A DNA stretch of 44,122 nucleotides, from the NCBI GenBank assembly GCA_031261265.1, contig JAISKI010000045.1, positions 1-44,122 of the forward strand, read 5' to 3'. Within the stretch, counting starts at the first letter, position 1; each line of letters opens with the position of its first letter. The notes under the pieces were generated by a model, which saw only the letters and a program-made list of their open reading frames with translations, was not told where the DNA came from and made no database searches. Shown piece by piece: positions 9,931-18,619 of the stretch. Source of the stretch: Candidatus Peribacteria bacterium. Lineage in GTDB: Bacteria; Patescibacteria; JAEDAM01; Absconditabacterales; Absconditicoccaceae. The position numbers and the translations under genes are program-made.

Positions 9931-10264
9931 AGTGGATTGCTTCGTTCCTCACAATGACGAAGAAACGAAAAATGACATAATAGAAAAGCTGAAAACCGTA
10001 TACGACCCAGAGTTCCCTCTGGTAGACCTTTTCACGATGGGACTCATTTACGAGGTGAAGGTGAGTGAAGAGGAGAAGTCCTGCGTGATTACGATGACTT
10101 TCACCACGCCTGCCTGTCCGATGGCAGATATGCTGATGGAAATGGTGAAAAATGCTGTCTTGGAAGCGGTGCCTGATTTTGAGGTAGAAATCGTAATAAC
10201 TTTCGAGCCGATGCGAACGCCGAAGATGATTAAAGATGAGGATTTGCAGAGAATGTTTGAATAA
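9917..10264 (+). CDS. MIP18/DUF59 family protein (SufT/PaaD-like)
   Basis: A 115-residue DUF59 domain protein. The family core is visible as LKTVYDPEFPLVDLFTMGLIYEV, TMTFTTPACPMADML (with the conserved Cys) and VEIVITFEPMRTPKMI. Members help assemble or transfer iron-sulfur clusters. Its last 29 bp (10231-10259) are repeated at 11686-11714, so an ATPase cassette appears to have inserted at its 3' end while keeping the gene intact. Confidence 0.88.
   Translation: MTENKVDCFVPHNDEETKNDIIEKLKTVYDPEFPLVDLFTMGLIYEVKVSEEEKSCVITMTFTTPACPMADMLMEMVKNAVLEAVPDFEVEIVITFEPMRTPKMIKDEDLQRMFE
10231..10259 (+). repeat. 29-bp direct repeat, left copy
   Basis: The end of the DUF59 gene (TAAAGATGAGGATTT onwards) matches 11686-11714 at 28 of 29 bases. 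The two copies bracket the ATPase at 10288-11529, 1455 bp apart. Confidence 0.85.
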
Positions 10265-10287
10265 TTTCGGTGCTTATCTCTGAATTA

Positions 10288-11529
10288 TTAGCTTAAAAAT
10301 CCGAACAACCAAAGCGGTATTTCTCTCTCACTTCCAGAAATTTCTATTTCATCTTTTACGAGAAAGATATCATCAGCATAGTGTTTCAAAGATTTTCATT
10401 TTCCTCAAATTTCAAAATACCACATCTCTCCTGTTCCTATATGCTCCACTTTAAAGTCTCAACTCTGTGGAACAGACATTTCCAGTCTTTCTGTAGGAGT
10501 TCGTAGCTTTCTCATTTCGCTCACGAAAAATGCTTCTCTGATGGTTCAGAGTTCTGGCTCTAAGTTATTCACATAATATTTATTGGTATCTCCTAAAAAG
10601 ATTTTGTATTCTTTCCTAACTTTAGCACTCAGATTTTCTCCTTTTTGAATAAGATTTACCACTCAGATTTTATTGAGGAGAAAAAGCGTACTATCTACCA
10701 CATTTTTATCCAGATCTATTTTCTGGCTTAGACTATGAATGCTGAGTTCACTTGGAGGAGTCATCGCAATGAAATACAACAATTTGGAGAGCTTACTTAA
10801 ACTCTGGATCTCGTAATTTCTAATATATTTCAAATCTTCCAATAGTACTCTGTCCAAAGTATTTTGCAATCTGAGTAAAAATGACCCTGTATTACTCTGC
10901 AAACCGAAAGGATAAGCTCAACTTTTCAAATACTCTCTAAAATATTTCTGTCTGAACTTCAAACTGTAGGCACTAGACAGCTTTTTATGATGTGTAAGTA
11001 GGTCTTTGAAACTAATTTTTGGCAAATCAATGTGGTATTTCAGCTTTAAAAACTCTCTAAAACTCAGGGTATTAACCTTATATTCATAGACCCTTCTGCC
11101 TAAATCTACCACTCCACCATAGACTGCCATTGAAGAAGAGCCAGAAAAAACAATCTGAATGCCAGGAAATGAGTCGAAAATATTTTTAATTTCCTGTCTT
11201 CGATTATCATATCTAAAGATTTCATCAATGAAAAAAGTCTGAACTCCCTCTTCCAGTACGGCATACATCACGAAATGAAACAGTCAAATGGATTTTATAA
11301 TTACATGATCTGCTGAGAAATAGAGGGAATTTTCAGCTTCTAGTCTTCTCTGAAGTAAAATAGTACTCTTTCCGACTCCCCTTTCTCAGAAGATTCCTAG
11401 ACAAGGTTCATTTCGTGGAATTGTAGAAAAGTCTTCCCTTTTATAGGTAATATGTTTTTGATGTTCAGATAAGATTCGTTGTTCTATCTTTATCAGAGCG
11501 TAATACTCTTTTGAGAGGTTTTGAGGCAT
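10288..11529 (-). CDS. AAA ATPase of the DUF4143-related group (copy 2)
   Basis: A 413-residue protein. Walker A is FGERGVGKSTI (first Gly is UGA), Walker B TFFIDEI, sensor FSGSSSMAV, followed by LSFREFLKL and a winged-helix-like middle. The C-terminus ends WYFEIGGKGKS, compatible with a DUF4143-type nuclease-like strand. Six or more UGA codons are read through. ATG 11529 (MPQNLSK) is preferred to ATG 11607 because the longer form would be translated through a perfect inverted repeat that looks like an operator. The direct repeat flanking this gene suggests recent arrival. Confidence 0.7.
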
Positions 11530-11568
11530 AGGTTGATGAATGAGGAAGTAAATTATATTGTGTTTATA

Positions 11569-11596
11569 AACACTACTATACGTATTTAGTAGTGTT
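11569..11596 (-). promoter_or_regulatory. Perfect inverted repeat upstream of ATPase copy 2
   Basis: AACACTACTA and TAGTAGTGTT are perfect 10-bp arms with an 8-bp centre. It lies 40 bp upstream of the preferred start at 11529 and next to AT-rich promoter-like sequence, so an operator is likely. Confidence 0.55.
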
Positions 11597-11685
11597 AGTA
11601 TATTCAAAAAAAAATAAAAAGCAAGTAATTTATCTTGATTTTATAAAAATTCTCTCTCAATTTGCTTTTTATATCATTTGAAAAA

Positions 11686-11714
11686 TAAAGATGAGGATTT
11701 ACAGAGAATGTTTG
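11686..11714 (+). repeat. 29-bp direct repeat, right copy
   Basis: Second copy of 10231-10259 with a single G-to-A difference, now outside any gene. It marks the right border of the ATPase cassette. Confidence 0.85.
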
Positions 11715-11723
11715 CCTAGAAAA

Positions 11724-12554
11724 TTAGTACTTAAACTTTTTTATTTGCTTTCCACTCCTTACCGTTCGTTCTTCATTCATAAAATCCATAAGTTCGTCCA
11801 TAGGATTTCTCGTTCATTTAGCATATACCCACTTTCAAGAATTATCAAGTTCTCCACCATTCGTAAGTATTTGGCTAGCAATGTAAGAATAAGTATCTAT
11901 CCAAACTCTCGTATTTTTCCAAGTCCAAGCGTGATTAGTGGTGTCTTCATAAGAAATCATTAGTTCAGCTTCTTTATTAGCTTTATTTACATAAAATTGA
12001 TTGAAATTTCTAGAAGAAAAAGCCACAAATAATCACTTATTAATGATATTCGCAAGCCTAATTGCTCTTTTGGAGAAATCTTCCAATTTTTCATTTTTTA
12101 ATCTTCTGAGTTGGAATCCTCAAGTATTCTCTGTTCAAACCTTATGATGGATAAAAATACTTTCGGTCTGTTCAGGTGTGCGAGGAATGAGGGTATCTGG
12201 AAAACTATCTGGACTATATCCGAAACGATTTACAAATTCTATCCCGATACTTCCACCCCAAGAATTTACCTCAAAGGCAGACTTACTTTCATTGCTTACC
12301 TCAAGAATCTTTAAATTTCTTTTCATTTTTTCTTCCTCTGGAAGAGGATTTCCTTTCTGTTCTATTTCTTGGGTAATTTCGTTGGCTCGTTTATTCAAAT
12401 GTTCGTTTAAATTAGCATAGGTAATTTCTTCCTTGTTTTCTTGTGTTTCTTTTGTTTGGGGTTTTTGTTCTCTAACATTTTGTTGTAAATCTAACACTTC
12501 TTTTGTAATCTCTGGAAAATCTACTCCAGAAGTAGTTTGTAGTGTTTCAACCAT
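11724..12554 (-). CDS. Hypothetical protein
   Basis: A 276-residue protein of no recognised family. Residues 20-90 are Glu/Gln/Lys-rich (VREQKPQTKETQENKEE, then EITQEIEQKGNPLPEEEK). A more globular part follows with SWGGSIGIEFVNRFG, ENTGGFQLRRLKNEK and TWKNTRVWIDTYSYI. About five UGA glycines are in frame. ATG 12554 (MVETLQ) is preferred; ATG 12593 would add 13 hydrophobic residues. It is divergent from tsaB across a long inverted repeat. Confidence 0.65.
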
Positions 12555-12599
12555 TGATAATGGGGAAAAAAATAAAAAAAGGACACTTTGCAATTCACG

Positions 12600-12715
12600 G
12601 TCGCCAAACCTTTCACAAGTATCCTACTAAGAGAACAAATGTAGTGTGAACTACAAAATGCCCTCTTTTGTTAGTAAGACCAACACGTATGAAAGATTTG
12701 GCAACAGAAGTATAA
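12600..12715. repeat. Long imperfect inverted repeat between divergent genes
   Basis: Arms of about 35-40 bases (GTCGCCAAACCTTTCACAAG and the complement of GTATGAAAGATTTGGCAAC) flank a smaller perfect hairpin TGTAGTGTGAACTACA at 12640-12655. It could be a miniature inverted-repeat element or a structured leader. Confidence 0.6.
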
Positions 12716-12771
12716 CTAATTCTCAACTAAAAATCAATGGAATTTCATCCTGAAATCTCTATCATATTGCT

Positions 12772-13464
12772 ATGCAAACACTCTACATCGACATTTCCAG
12801 TGATAAAGTCTACCTTTCGTGCAACGATGAGGAGCTTTTTCTGGAAAGAAATGGCATCGAAGATGTCCTTGGGAAAGCGCTAGTAGAACGATACAGAAAA
12901 TACAACTTCACAAAAGCCTACATTTTGAATGGTCCGTGAGGATTTACGAATTTGAGGGTAGGAAGTCTGTGTATGAATTTATTAAATGCCCTCGTTAGGG
13001 AGCAGATTGATTTCTATTCGGTGAGTAAGATTCAGCTGTATGAATACGGCTGGAAGCGTAAATTGGTGAAACAATATGGTATCATCTATATTGGGCAGAA
13101 GAGAAATATCCGGCTTTGGGACTTTGAAAAGAATAAAAAAATCTGACCCACGCTGTTCAGCGGGGCACCGCAGATGAATTTTGAACAGTTGGAACAAGAA
13201 ATCAACCTATCGCGTAGGGACGGTTCGTTAAACCGTCCGAATGACGAATGAACAAACAACGAACGAACCAATAACCTATTTCTTGATGTAGTTTATGACC
13301 AAAATTATTATCCAGATTTTTTGAAGAATTTTACCCCTGTGCAGTATGATATGTTGAAGCAGTTAATGAATGAATATATTGAAACGGTGAAGCCACAACC
13401 GACGAAGCACATTGAGGCAAATTATATGATTGACCCGATTATTACTCCCAAAAGCTCCTGTTAA
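12772..13464 (+). CDS. tsaB: TsaB-like t6A biosynthesis protein
   Basis: A 230-residue protein of the TsaB/YeaZ family, the non-catalytic partner of TsaD in making threonylcarbamoyladenosine-37 of tRNAs. It begins TLYIDISSDKVYL and has the family signature NGPGGFTNLRVGSLCMNLL (usually GPGSFTGLR), where one Gly is UGA. Residues from about 149 to 167 (LSRRDGSLNRP then NDEGTNNERTNN) come from an in-frame palindromic repeat and make the protein longer than expected. The C-terminus FTPVQYDMLKQLMNEY is retained. Confidence 0.8.
13213..13272 (+). repeat. Palindromic element read in frame within tsaB
   Basis: The palindrome GGACGGTT/AACCGTCC (13218-13238) is followed by a GAATGA/AACGAACGAACC stretch of short repeats. 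It adds about 20 low-complexity residues to TsaB without breaking the frame. Confidence 0.65.
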
Positions 13465-13508
13465 CAACCCCTCTTCCGTCGTCCTACTCTTGACTCGTCC
13501 TCCTCCCT

Positions 13509-13607
13509 CTCCCCTGACAGGGAGATAAACTCTATTCAATGAACGGAGTGTTTCATACAGTTTAGTCCCCTGTCAGGGGGACAGCGAACGAAGTAATCAG
13601 GGGGTTG
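13509..13607. repeat. Intergenic palindromic repeats (CCCCTGACAGGG type)
   Basis: CTCCCCTGACAGGGAG (13509-13524) and GTCCCCTGTCAGGGGGAC (13565-13582) share the core CCCTGACAGGG; the second continues AGCGAACGAAGTAATCAGGGGG. The same core occurs in frame within cysS (35847). The rest of the 13465-14008 gap has no supported gene. Confidence 0.7.
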
Positions 13608-14008
13608 TTCAAAAAATATTCAAAACAAGCCCTGTAAGGACGACATAAAAAATAACAAAAACGGAAAAGAGAAGCCAGAAATGACTTCCCTTCCAATACA
13701 GTTGCTGATACTCCCTTTATTGTATCATTCAAGGGGATAGTATTTGCAAACACTATCAAAGTATCAAAGTCCTACGAAAGATACAATTCATTTGGACTTT
13801 TCACAGTTCTGTATCTAGAAAGAGATTATACTGACTTATTGCTAAATATTGCAACCCTCGTGTCCACAGTTGTACGGAGAGGCTCTTCCATAGATTGGAT
13901 TATATGGAAATAATAATATAAAGTCAAGTCCAAATTTAAGCAAAATATAAAACCTCCAAATTCAGCCTTTTAACCTCTTATACTTTTTACCTTTTATACT
14001 AACAACCT

Positions 14009-14407
14009 ATGAGAAAAGAATCCACCGTCCTTTGAATTGACCGAGGAAGCAAATATATTGGACTTGCCTACTCCCCGCTTTCTAGCGAAATCATCTTTCC
14101 TGTCGGCTACCTGCTCAACGACCAGATGATTTATTTCCATATCTCGGACCTCATCCAGAGATACGGCGTGAAAACCATCGTCCTCTGACGACCAAGCAAA
14201 CAGAAGGATATTCAGGAGAGAATTACTAAATTTATGAATTCTCTGAATTATATCATCGAAAAAGATGAAATTACCATTGAAACGATGGAAGAAGACTACA
14301 CTAGTGTAGAAAGCTGAGAAATCATCTCAAATTTTAAGAAAAATGAGGCAACTGATACCGTCAGTGCGATGCTCATTTTGGAGAGGCGGAAGAAAAAAGA
14401 GAAATAA
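14009..14407 (+). CDS. ruvX: RuvX/YqgF-type nuclease (pre-16S rRNA processing)
   Basis: A 132-residue RNase H-fold protein of the YqgF/RuvX family, implicated in maturation of the 16S rRNA 5' end. The first catalytic strand reads VLGIDRGSKYIGLAYSP with the conserved Gly encoded by UGA, then VKTIVLGRPSKQ (second UGA), ITIETMEEDYTSVESGE (third UGA) and the closing DTVSAMLILE with the final Asp. Its stop is 3 bp from the bidirectional terminator of the opposing transcription unit A. Confidence 0.85.
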
Positions 14408-14410
14408 AAA

Positions 14411-14515
14411 AACTGGAATAAAAACTCCAGTTAATTTTTGTCCGATGATGCTCAGACTTTGTACGACAAAGTTTACTCTCTGGTCTCGTCGTTTGTTTTA
14501 CCAGACTGATTTTTA
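14411..14515 (-). ncRNA. Structured 3' RNA with terminator, copy A
   Basis: It starts at the stop codon of the sigma-like gene. In minus-strand order: stem P1 TCTGGT/ACCAGA (14500-14505 with 14479-14484), a pseudoknot pairing of its loop ACGAC (14488-14492) with GTCGT (14463-14467), stem P3 GTCTGA/TCGGAC, then terminator AACTGGA/TCCAGTT (14426-14432 with 14411-14417) and a T-rich tail. It may be a 3' UTR element or a processed small RNA. Confidence 0.7.
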
Positions 14516-15817
14516 CTCAGCTTTTATTTTTTCTTGGATTAATTCCTTTGCAGTCCTAATCAAAGCCTCGGATACCTGCATACGGTCTAACCCCGCAGAA
14601 ACAAAAATATCATCAAGCTCATTTAGGCTTTTCTTCCCAAAATTTCTGCATTCTCGTAGGGAATCCTTATTGGCCAATTCATAGATATACTTAAAGTCCT
14701 TGGACCTACAACAATTAAGAAGACGCACAGAGCACTGCAGTTCTTCAATACTCGTTGTAAGAAAAGAAAGAGCGGTGGCGATAGGAGAATGAGATGACAA
14801 CATCGAACCATCATAAATAATTTGTTTTTCCCCTCCCAACTTATCAATTTCTTGCTGATAATAAACCTCCAAATATTTGGTCTCCTCCTTCAGACTTGTA
14901 ATTTTCTCATTAGGCCGAGCGACTTTTCGCTCATATATGAGAAGATCTGTAATAGAGTCACCGTTTACACGAATGTCTTTTAAGAGTCTTTTTTCTATTT
15001 TCTCTAGAATTTGTCGCACTCGTTCACGGGTTAGCCCGAGTTCATCCCCAATTTCTTCCAAACTCCTCCCACGGAGTTTTTCTTGTAATCGGCGTTCCCG
15101 CTTTTGTTCCTCAGGAGGAAGATTCAGAGAAATCGGAGCACGTGCGGATTTTCCTATCCCGTAAAACATCGTAAGGATAGATTTTTCTCGCTCTGATAAT
15201 TGAAGACTCTCCAAAGCTTGATCAATAAACTTTTTCACTACCTCCACATCCAAAACAGACACGACCTTGCTTCGATAGTTAGACTGTGATTCTGCTAAGA
15301 GTGGTAATAAGGTATTCAAATTTTTTACATTTGAAATATCAATATTCCCCTCTCCTATGCTTTTTAAAAATCCACAGACATCCACCTCTACTTGCTGAAA
15401 ACTCTGCAAACACTGTTTCTGCATAAAGTTCCAATAGGGAATTAAATGCACAGGAAGGGGTTGAGCAACACACGGGGAGGTAAGCGTGGTAAGCATTGCT
15501 CCCATACTTTTACTTGCCAGTAAAAGTTTTTCAAACTCTAAGGTTATTGCTACTGCCTTATCAAAGACAGTTTCTCTCCCTCTCTGTAATGCTATCCAAG
15601 CTTTATGGGCATGAGTTGTGAGTAAATCACGATAGACTTCACTTCCCGTTTTACGTGGGAATACTACATTGAATTGCTTTTCAGCATTCTTTTTGTAATT
15701 CCCCGCAGTAGAAAAGGAGATGTTTAATACTTCGGCTACTACTTCGAGGGTAATGCCGTTTTCAAAAAGCTGTTTTACGGTTTCAGCTACCGATTGAAAC
15801 TTTCTGCCATCGTTCAT
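14513..15817 (-). CDS. Sigma-70 region 4 plus RNAP alpha-CTD-like regulator
   Basis: A 434-residue protein. Residues 1-60 have a helix-turn-helix-like stretch (ITLEVVAEVLNISFSTAGNY). Around residues 205-285 a sigma region 4 appears: LSEREKSILTMFYGIG, a charged insertion, then SLEEIGDELGLTRERVRQI. Near residues 350-405 the segment IEELQCSVRLLNC, ELANKDSLRECRNFGKKSL, NELDDIF closely follows the alpha C-terminal domain with its helix-hairpin-helix RNFGKKSL. Sigma region 2 was not seen, so it is probably a -35-region or upstream-element binding activator rather than a full sigma factor. It has no UGA codon. Its own promoter carries the palindrome shared by units B-D. Confidence 0.75.
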   Translation of the reverse strand: MNDGRKFQSVAETVKQLFENGITLEVVAEVLNISFSTAGNYKKNAEKQFNVVFPRKTGSEVYRDLLTTHAHKAWIALQRGRETVFDKAVAITLEFEKLLLASKSMGAMLTTLTSPCVAQPLPVHLIPYWNFMQKQCLQSFQQVEVDVCGFLKSIGEGNIDISNVKNLNTLLPLLAESQSNYRSKVVSVLDVEVVKKFIDQALESLQLSEREKSILTMFYGIGKSARAPISLNLPPEEQKRERRLQEKLRGRSLEEIGDELGLTRERVRQILEKIEKRLLKDIRVNGDSITDLLIYERKVARPNEKITSLKEETKYLEVYYQQEIDKLGGEKQIIYDGSMLSSHSPIATALSFLTTSIEELQCSVRLLNCCRSKDFKYIYELANKDSLRECRNFGKKSLNELDDIFVSAGLDRMQVSEALIRTAKELIQEKIKAE

Positions 15818-15897
15818 ATAGCATGTATTTTAAAATGATTACTGATTATTGTTAAAGATCACCTCCTGTAAGATATTTTATATCTTGCATGGTATTA

Positions 15898-15964
15898 TTT
15901 ATAATTATTACTATATAAAAGTCAACAGCTACTTATAAGATTATATTATCAAAGTTTTACAACA
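15898..15964 (-). promoter_or_regulatory. Unit A promoter with upstream palindrome
   Basis: Operator-like site 15944-15964 (TGTTGTAAAACTTTG; the right arm is degenerate), an 18-bp gap, -35 TTGACT (15920-15925), a 16-bp spacer, and -10 TATAAA (15898-15903). The leader then has a small hairpin and AGGAGGTGATC (15857-15867), a perfect match to the usual anti-Shine-Dalgarno, but 39 bases before the ATG. Confidence 0.75.
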
Positions 15965-16081
15965 GAGGGGAAAGCTCACATTTCTAAAAACACATCAAGT
16001 ATAAAAAATCTCCGCTCTTCTCTTGATTTCCCTGTGAAAATTTGTATCATCTAGTTAGATTTTAACACTTATAGTTTTAAA

Positions 16082-17335
16082 ATGTTTATTAGAAAAAGCT
16101 ATATTCACCAGATTAAAACACTGATTTCCAAAGAAAAGCTCCTCGTTATCTTGGGAGCAAGGCAAGCGGGTAAAACCAGCCTTCTTTCTCTTTTACAAGA
16201 AGATACAGACATACAAAAACAGTTTTCCAGTCTGGTATATTTCAACTTCGAGGATATTTTTGGTCAGAAAACCTTTGTAAATAAGCAGGACTTTTACGAT
16301 TTTATCCAAACTGCGATAGGGGCAGATTTAAAAGATAAAAAAACACTAATTCTCCTAGATGAAGTGCAAGAGATCCAGCATATTCAGGATATTCTCAAAG
16401 CGGTGTATGACGAAAAAAACTATGTCGCGACTGTAATTGCAACAGGTTCGTGAATGTGGCAGGTAGGAGAAGGCGGATCGAGTTTGGTAGGAAGAGGTGC
16501 TGAATTGACCGTATATCCCTTCAGTTTCGCAGAATTTGTAGAAAGTAAGGGCTTGAAATTCCAAAGAACAACAACAATTTCCCCAAGTGTTCAAGCCATT
16601 TTTAACCCTTTACGACAAGAATTTTGCACACGAGGAGGCTATCCAGCAGTAGTATTCGCTAATTCACAACAGGAAAAAATCACCGAACTTGGAAAAATTC
16701 TCACAAGGCTGATAGAAAGAGATATAGCTTTTCGATTGACGAAACAGGAAGTTCCCGTATTCGAGAAGGTTTTGCAATACCTCGTTCGCAATACCTGCAA
16801 TCTGCTGAAATATGAGTCCGTAGCTCAAGGAACAGGAATTAGCAAAAAAACACTAGAAAAATATCTATATATCCTCGAAAAAAGTCAGATTATTCATTAT
16901 GTCTATCCATTTTTTCAAGATAAAACCAAAGAACTCACTACGCATCCCAAACTCTATCTTGGCGATCTTGGCTTAATGACCTTCCTGACAAAAAATTATG
17001 ATCTCGCCAATGATGGTCGCTGAATAGAAAATAGCGTTTTTCTTGAGCTTTTGAAAAATAAACCCCACCTGCACGATGAAATCAATATCTATAAAAAGCT
17101 GAATGCAAGTGAAATCGATTTCATTTATCATTCTACTGCTTGAGAATTGCTTCCTATTGAGATTAAATCAGGCAATGGAATAAGTATTCCCAAGATTTTT
17201 TACTCGTTCGCTGATGAGTATCCTCAAACGAAGAGATTTATTAAAACAACAAAAGGAATTTCTGCAGTAAAGAAATTAGGAAAAGAGAAAGAAGTAATTT
17301 TTACACCAAACTGGAATGTAAGTAATGTATTGTAA
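16082..17335 (+). CDS. AAA ATPase with DUF4143 C-terminus (copy 3)
   Basis: A 417-residue AAA_14/DUF4143 protein. Walker A is LGARQAGKTSL, Walker B TLILLDEVQ, and the sensor is TVIATGSGMWQ with the second Gly as UGA. Then come LTVYPFSFAEF, RGGYPAVVF, a winged-helix segment (YESVAQGTGISKKTLEKYLYIL) and the DUF4143 end YLGDLGLMTFLTKN, SEIDFIYHSTAGELLPIEIKSG, which has the spacing of a PD-(D/E)xK-like site. Three UGA codons are read. It is more distant from copies 1 and 4 than those are from each other. It sits between units A and B on the opposite strand. Confidence 0.82.
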
Positions 17336-17380
17336 AAAATTTAGAATTCCTGTACATTTTCCCCTATATTCGCTTAAAGT

Positions 17381-17430
17381 CACTAAAAGTAGCTACTTGT
17401 TTCGATTCTATTCCCCAAAAGTAGCTACCC
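17381..17430. repeat. Paired AAGTAGCTAC motifs, copy 1
   Basis: The perfect palindrome AAGTAGCTACTT (17387-17398) and a half-changed second copy AAGTAGCTAC (17419-17428) follow ATPase copy 3. A parallel pair lies just upstream of ATPase copy 4. Confidence 0.6.
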
Positions 17431-17459
17431 TTCCAAAATCCATCCGTTAACAACAAAAA

Positions 17460-17567
17460 AACTGGAATACATAACTCCAGTTAATTTTTGTCCGATGATA
17501 CTCAGACTTTGCATTGCAACAGTTTACTCTCTGGTCGTTGCAACTTGTTTTACCAGACTGATTTTTA
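17460..17567 (-). ncRNA. Structured 3' RNA with terminator, copy B
   Basis: Same layout as copies A and C, starting at the stop codon (GAG TAA AAATCAG). P1 is TCTGGT/ACCAGA; the pseudoknot is GTTGCAA (17537-17543) with TTGCAAC (17514-17520), seven pairs in which both strands differ from copies A and C. The terminator is AACTGGA/TCCAGTT (17460-17482). The paired changes are the main support for an RNA structure. Confidence 0.75.
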
Positions 17568-18599
17568 CTCTTCTGAAACCGATGTTAAAGCATATACTTG
17601 ACCATCACCGAACGTTATCAATATCTCAATACCGTCGTTATGATCCAATCGCTCCATCGTAAAGGCAGAATTTTCCTTTTGAATACCCATAGGCACCGTT
17701 AGTATTTTCTGTAAAGTACGTTGGGTATCGCCGAGAAAAACATTTCCCCATCGTGAACCTAAAAGAAAATGTTGATCATCAACCATTTTCAGGGACATTA
17801 CGCTTTCAACCTCGCAAGAAGGAATTTTTTGAAGTGGGTCCAGAATCAAAGTTCCGTCTTTTTTGAGACGATAATGATCTTGTTGATGTAAATCTTTATC
17901 CCAAATCGTAATCCCTCCAAACCTATCACCACCAATAATCTTCCCATTTTGATAGGAAAGTCCCCATAATGAAGGAGGATTGTCGTGATTATCGTAATGT
18001 TTATAGAGATCGTAGAGGCAGACTTTTTTCTCTATTGTAAATCCATCTTTTCGGATTTTATAGAGTGTCCCTAGATAATCTCCCGTATAGATGTTTCCCT
18101 CAGAGGTATCGTAATAAATCCCCCATAATCTTACCCCTGATGGGGTGATTTGTACAGATTTTTTTACTTTGAGAGATGCTATATCTACGGTTTGTAGGAA
18201 ACCGTTTCTCGTAGCCATCAATAGTTCCTGATTTTCGGGTAGGTAAAGGGTCCCATAACATCCGCCACCTTGTGGATCACTTTGCTGCTTGATTACCTTC
18301 TTTTGAGAGAGGGAAAAAAGCTGAAAGGTATTCTTTTCTGTCTTTGCTCCCAAAAAGAGCAAATCTTTTGAGATTACTTCCACAATATAGAGCATATCCG
18401 TATCTGTAGGAAAAGAGACTACTTTACCAGCACCATAATGATACAATCTCCCTTGTGCTGAGAAAAGCGGTTCATTTCCTTTTTGAACGGACTTTCTATT
18501 CCAGTTGCTACCAGCAATGAAAAAGTTATCTTCTCCATATTTAGCAGTGTGATAGGTAGAAGTAGGGATGTCTACGATTTTTTTTATCTCAAATTTCAT
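17565..18599 (-). CDS. Beta-propeller (WD40/YVTN-like) protein
   Basis: A 344-residue protein with repeated strand-turn patterns suggesting a seven-bladed propeller: GTLYLPENQELLMATRNGFLQTVDIASLK, LWGIYYDTSEGNIYTGDYLGTLYKI, LWGLSYQNGKIIGGDRFGGITIWD, MVDDQHFLLGSRWGNVFLGD are given here in overview only by position (about residues 115-145, 165-190, 215-240 and 270-295). No signal peptide is visible, so it is probably cytosolic. It has about 38 glycines and no UGA codon. It is second in unit B, 20 bp after the 18620-19294 gene. The binding partner is unknown. Confidence 0.6.
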   Translation of the reverse strand: MKFEIKKIVDIPTSTYHTAKYGEDNFFIAGSNWNRKSVQKGNEPLFSAQGRLYHYGAGKVVSFPTDTDMLYIVEVISKDLLFLGAKTEKNTFQLFSLSQKKVIKQQSDPQGGGCYGTLYLPENQELLMATRNGFLQTVDIASLKVKKSVQITPSGVRLWGIYYDTSEGNIYTGDYLGTLYKIRKDGFTIEKKVCLYDLYKHYDNHDNPPSLWGLSYQNGKIIGGDRFGGITIWDKDLHQQDHYRLKKDGTLILDPLQKIPSCEVESVMSLKMVDDQHFLLGSRWGNVFLGDTQRTLQKILTVPMGIQKENSAFTMERLDHNDGIEILITFGDGQVYALTSVSEE

Positions 18600-18619
18600 A
18601 TCACAGTTATTTATTATTT

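Noticed and set aside
11691..11963. A 90-codon plus-strand ORF starting in the right direct repeat.
   Set aside because: It is the shadow of the minus-strand hypothetical gene at 11724-12554.
13500..13620. Possible CRISPR because of repeated palindromes.
   Set aside because: Only two unevenly spaced copies, no uniform spacers and no cas genes.
13562..13759. A 65-codon minus-strand ORF with a TTG start between tsaB and ruvX.
   Set aside because: Its C-terminal part is made of the palindromic repeat and it has no recognisable family or ribosome-binding site.
17460..17567. A type III toxin-antitoxin RNA (ToxI-like) because of the pseudoknot.
   Set aside because: There is no tandem array of the repeat and no ToxN-like gene next to it.
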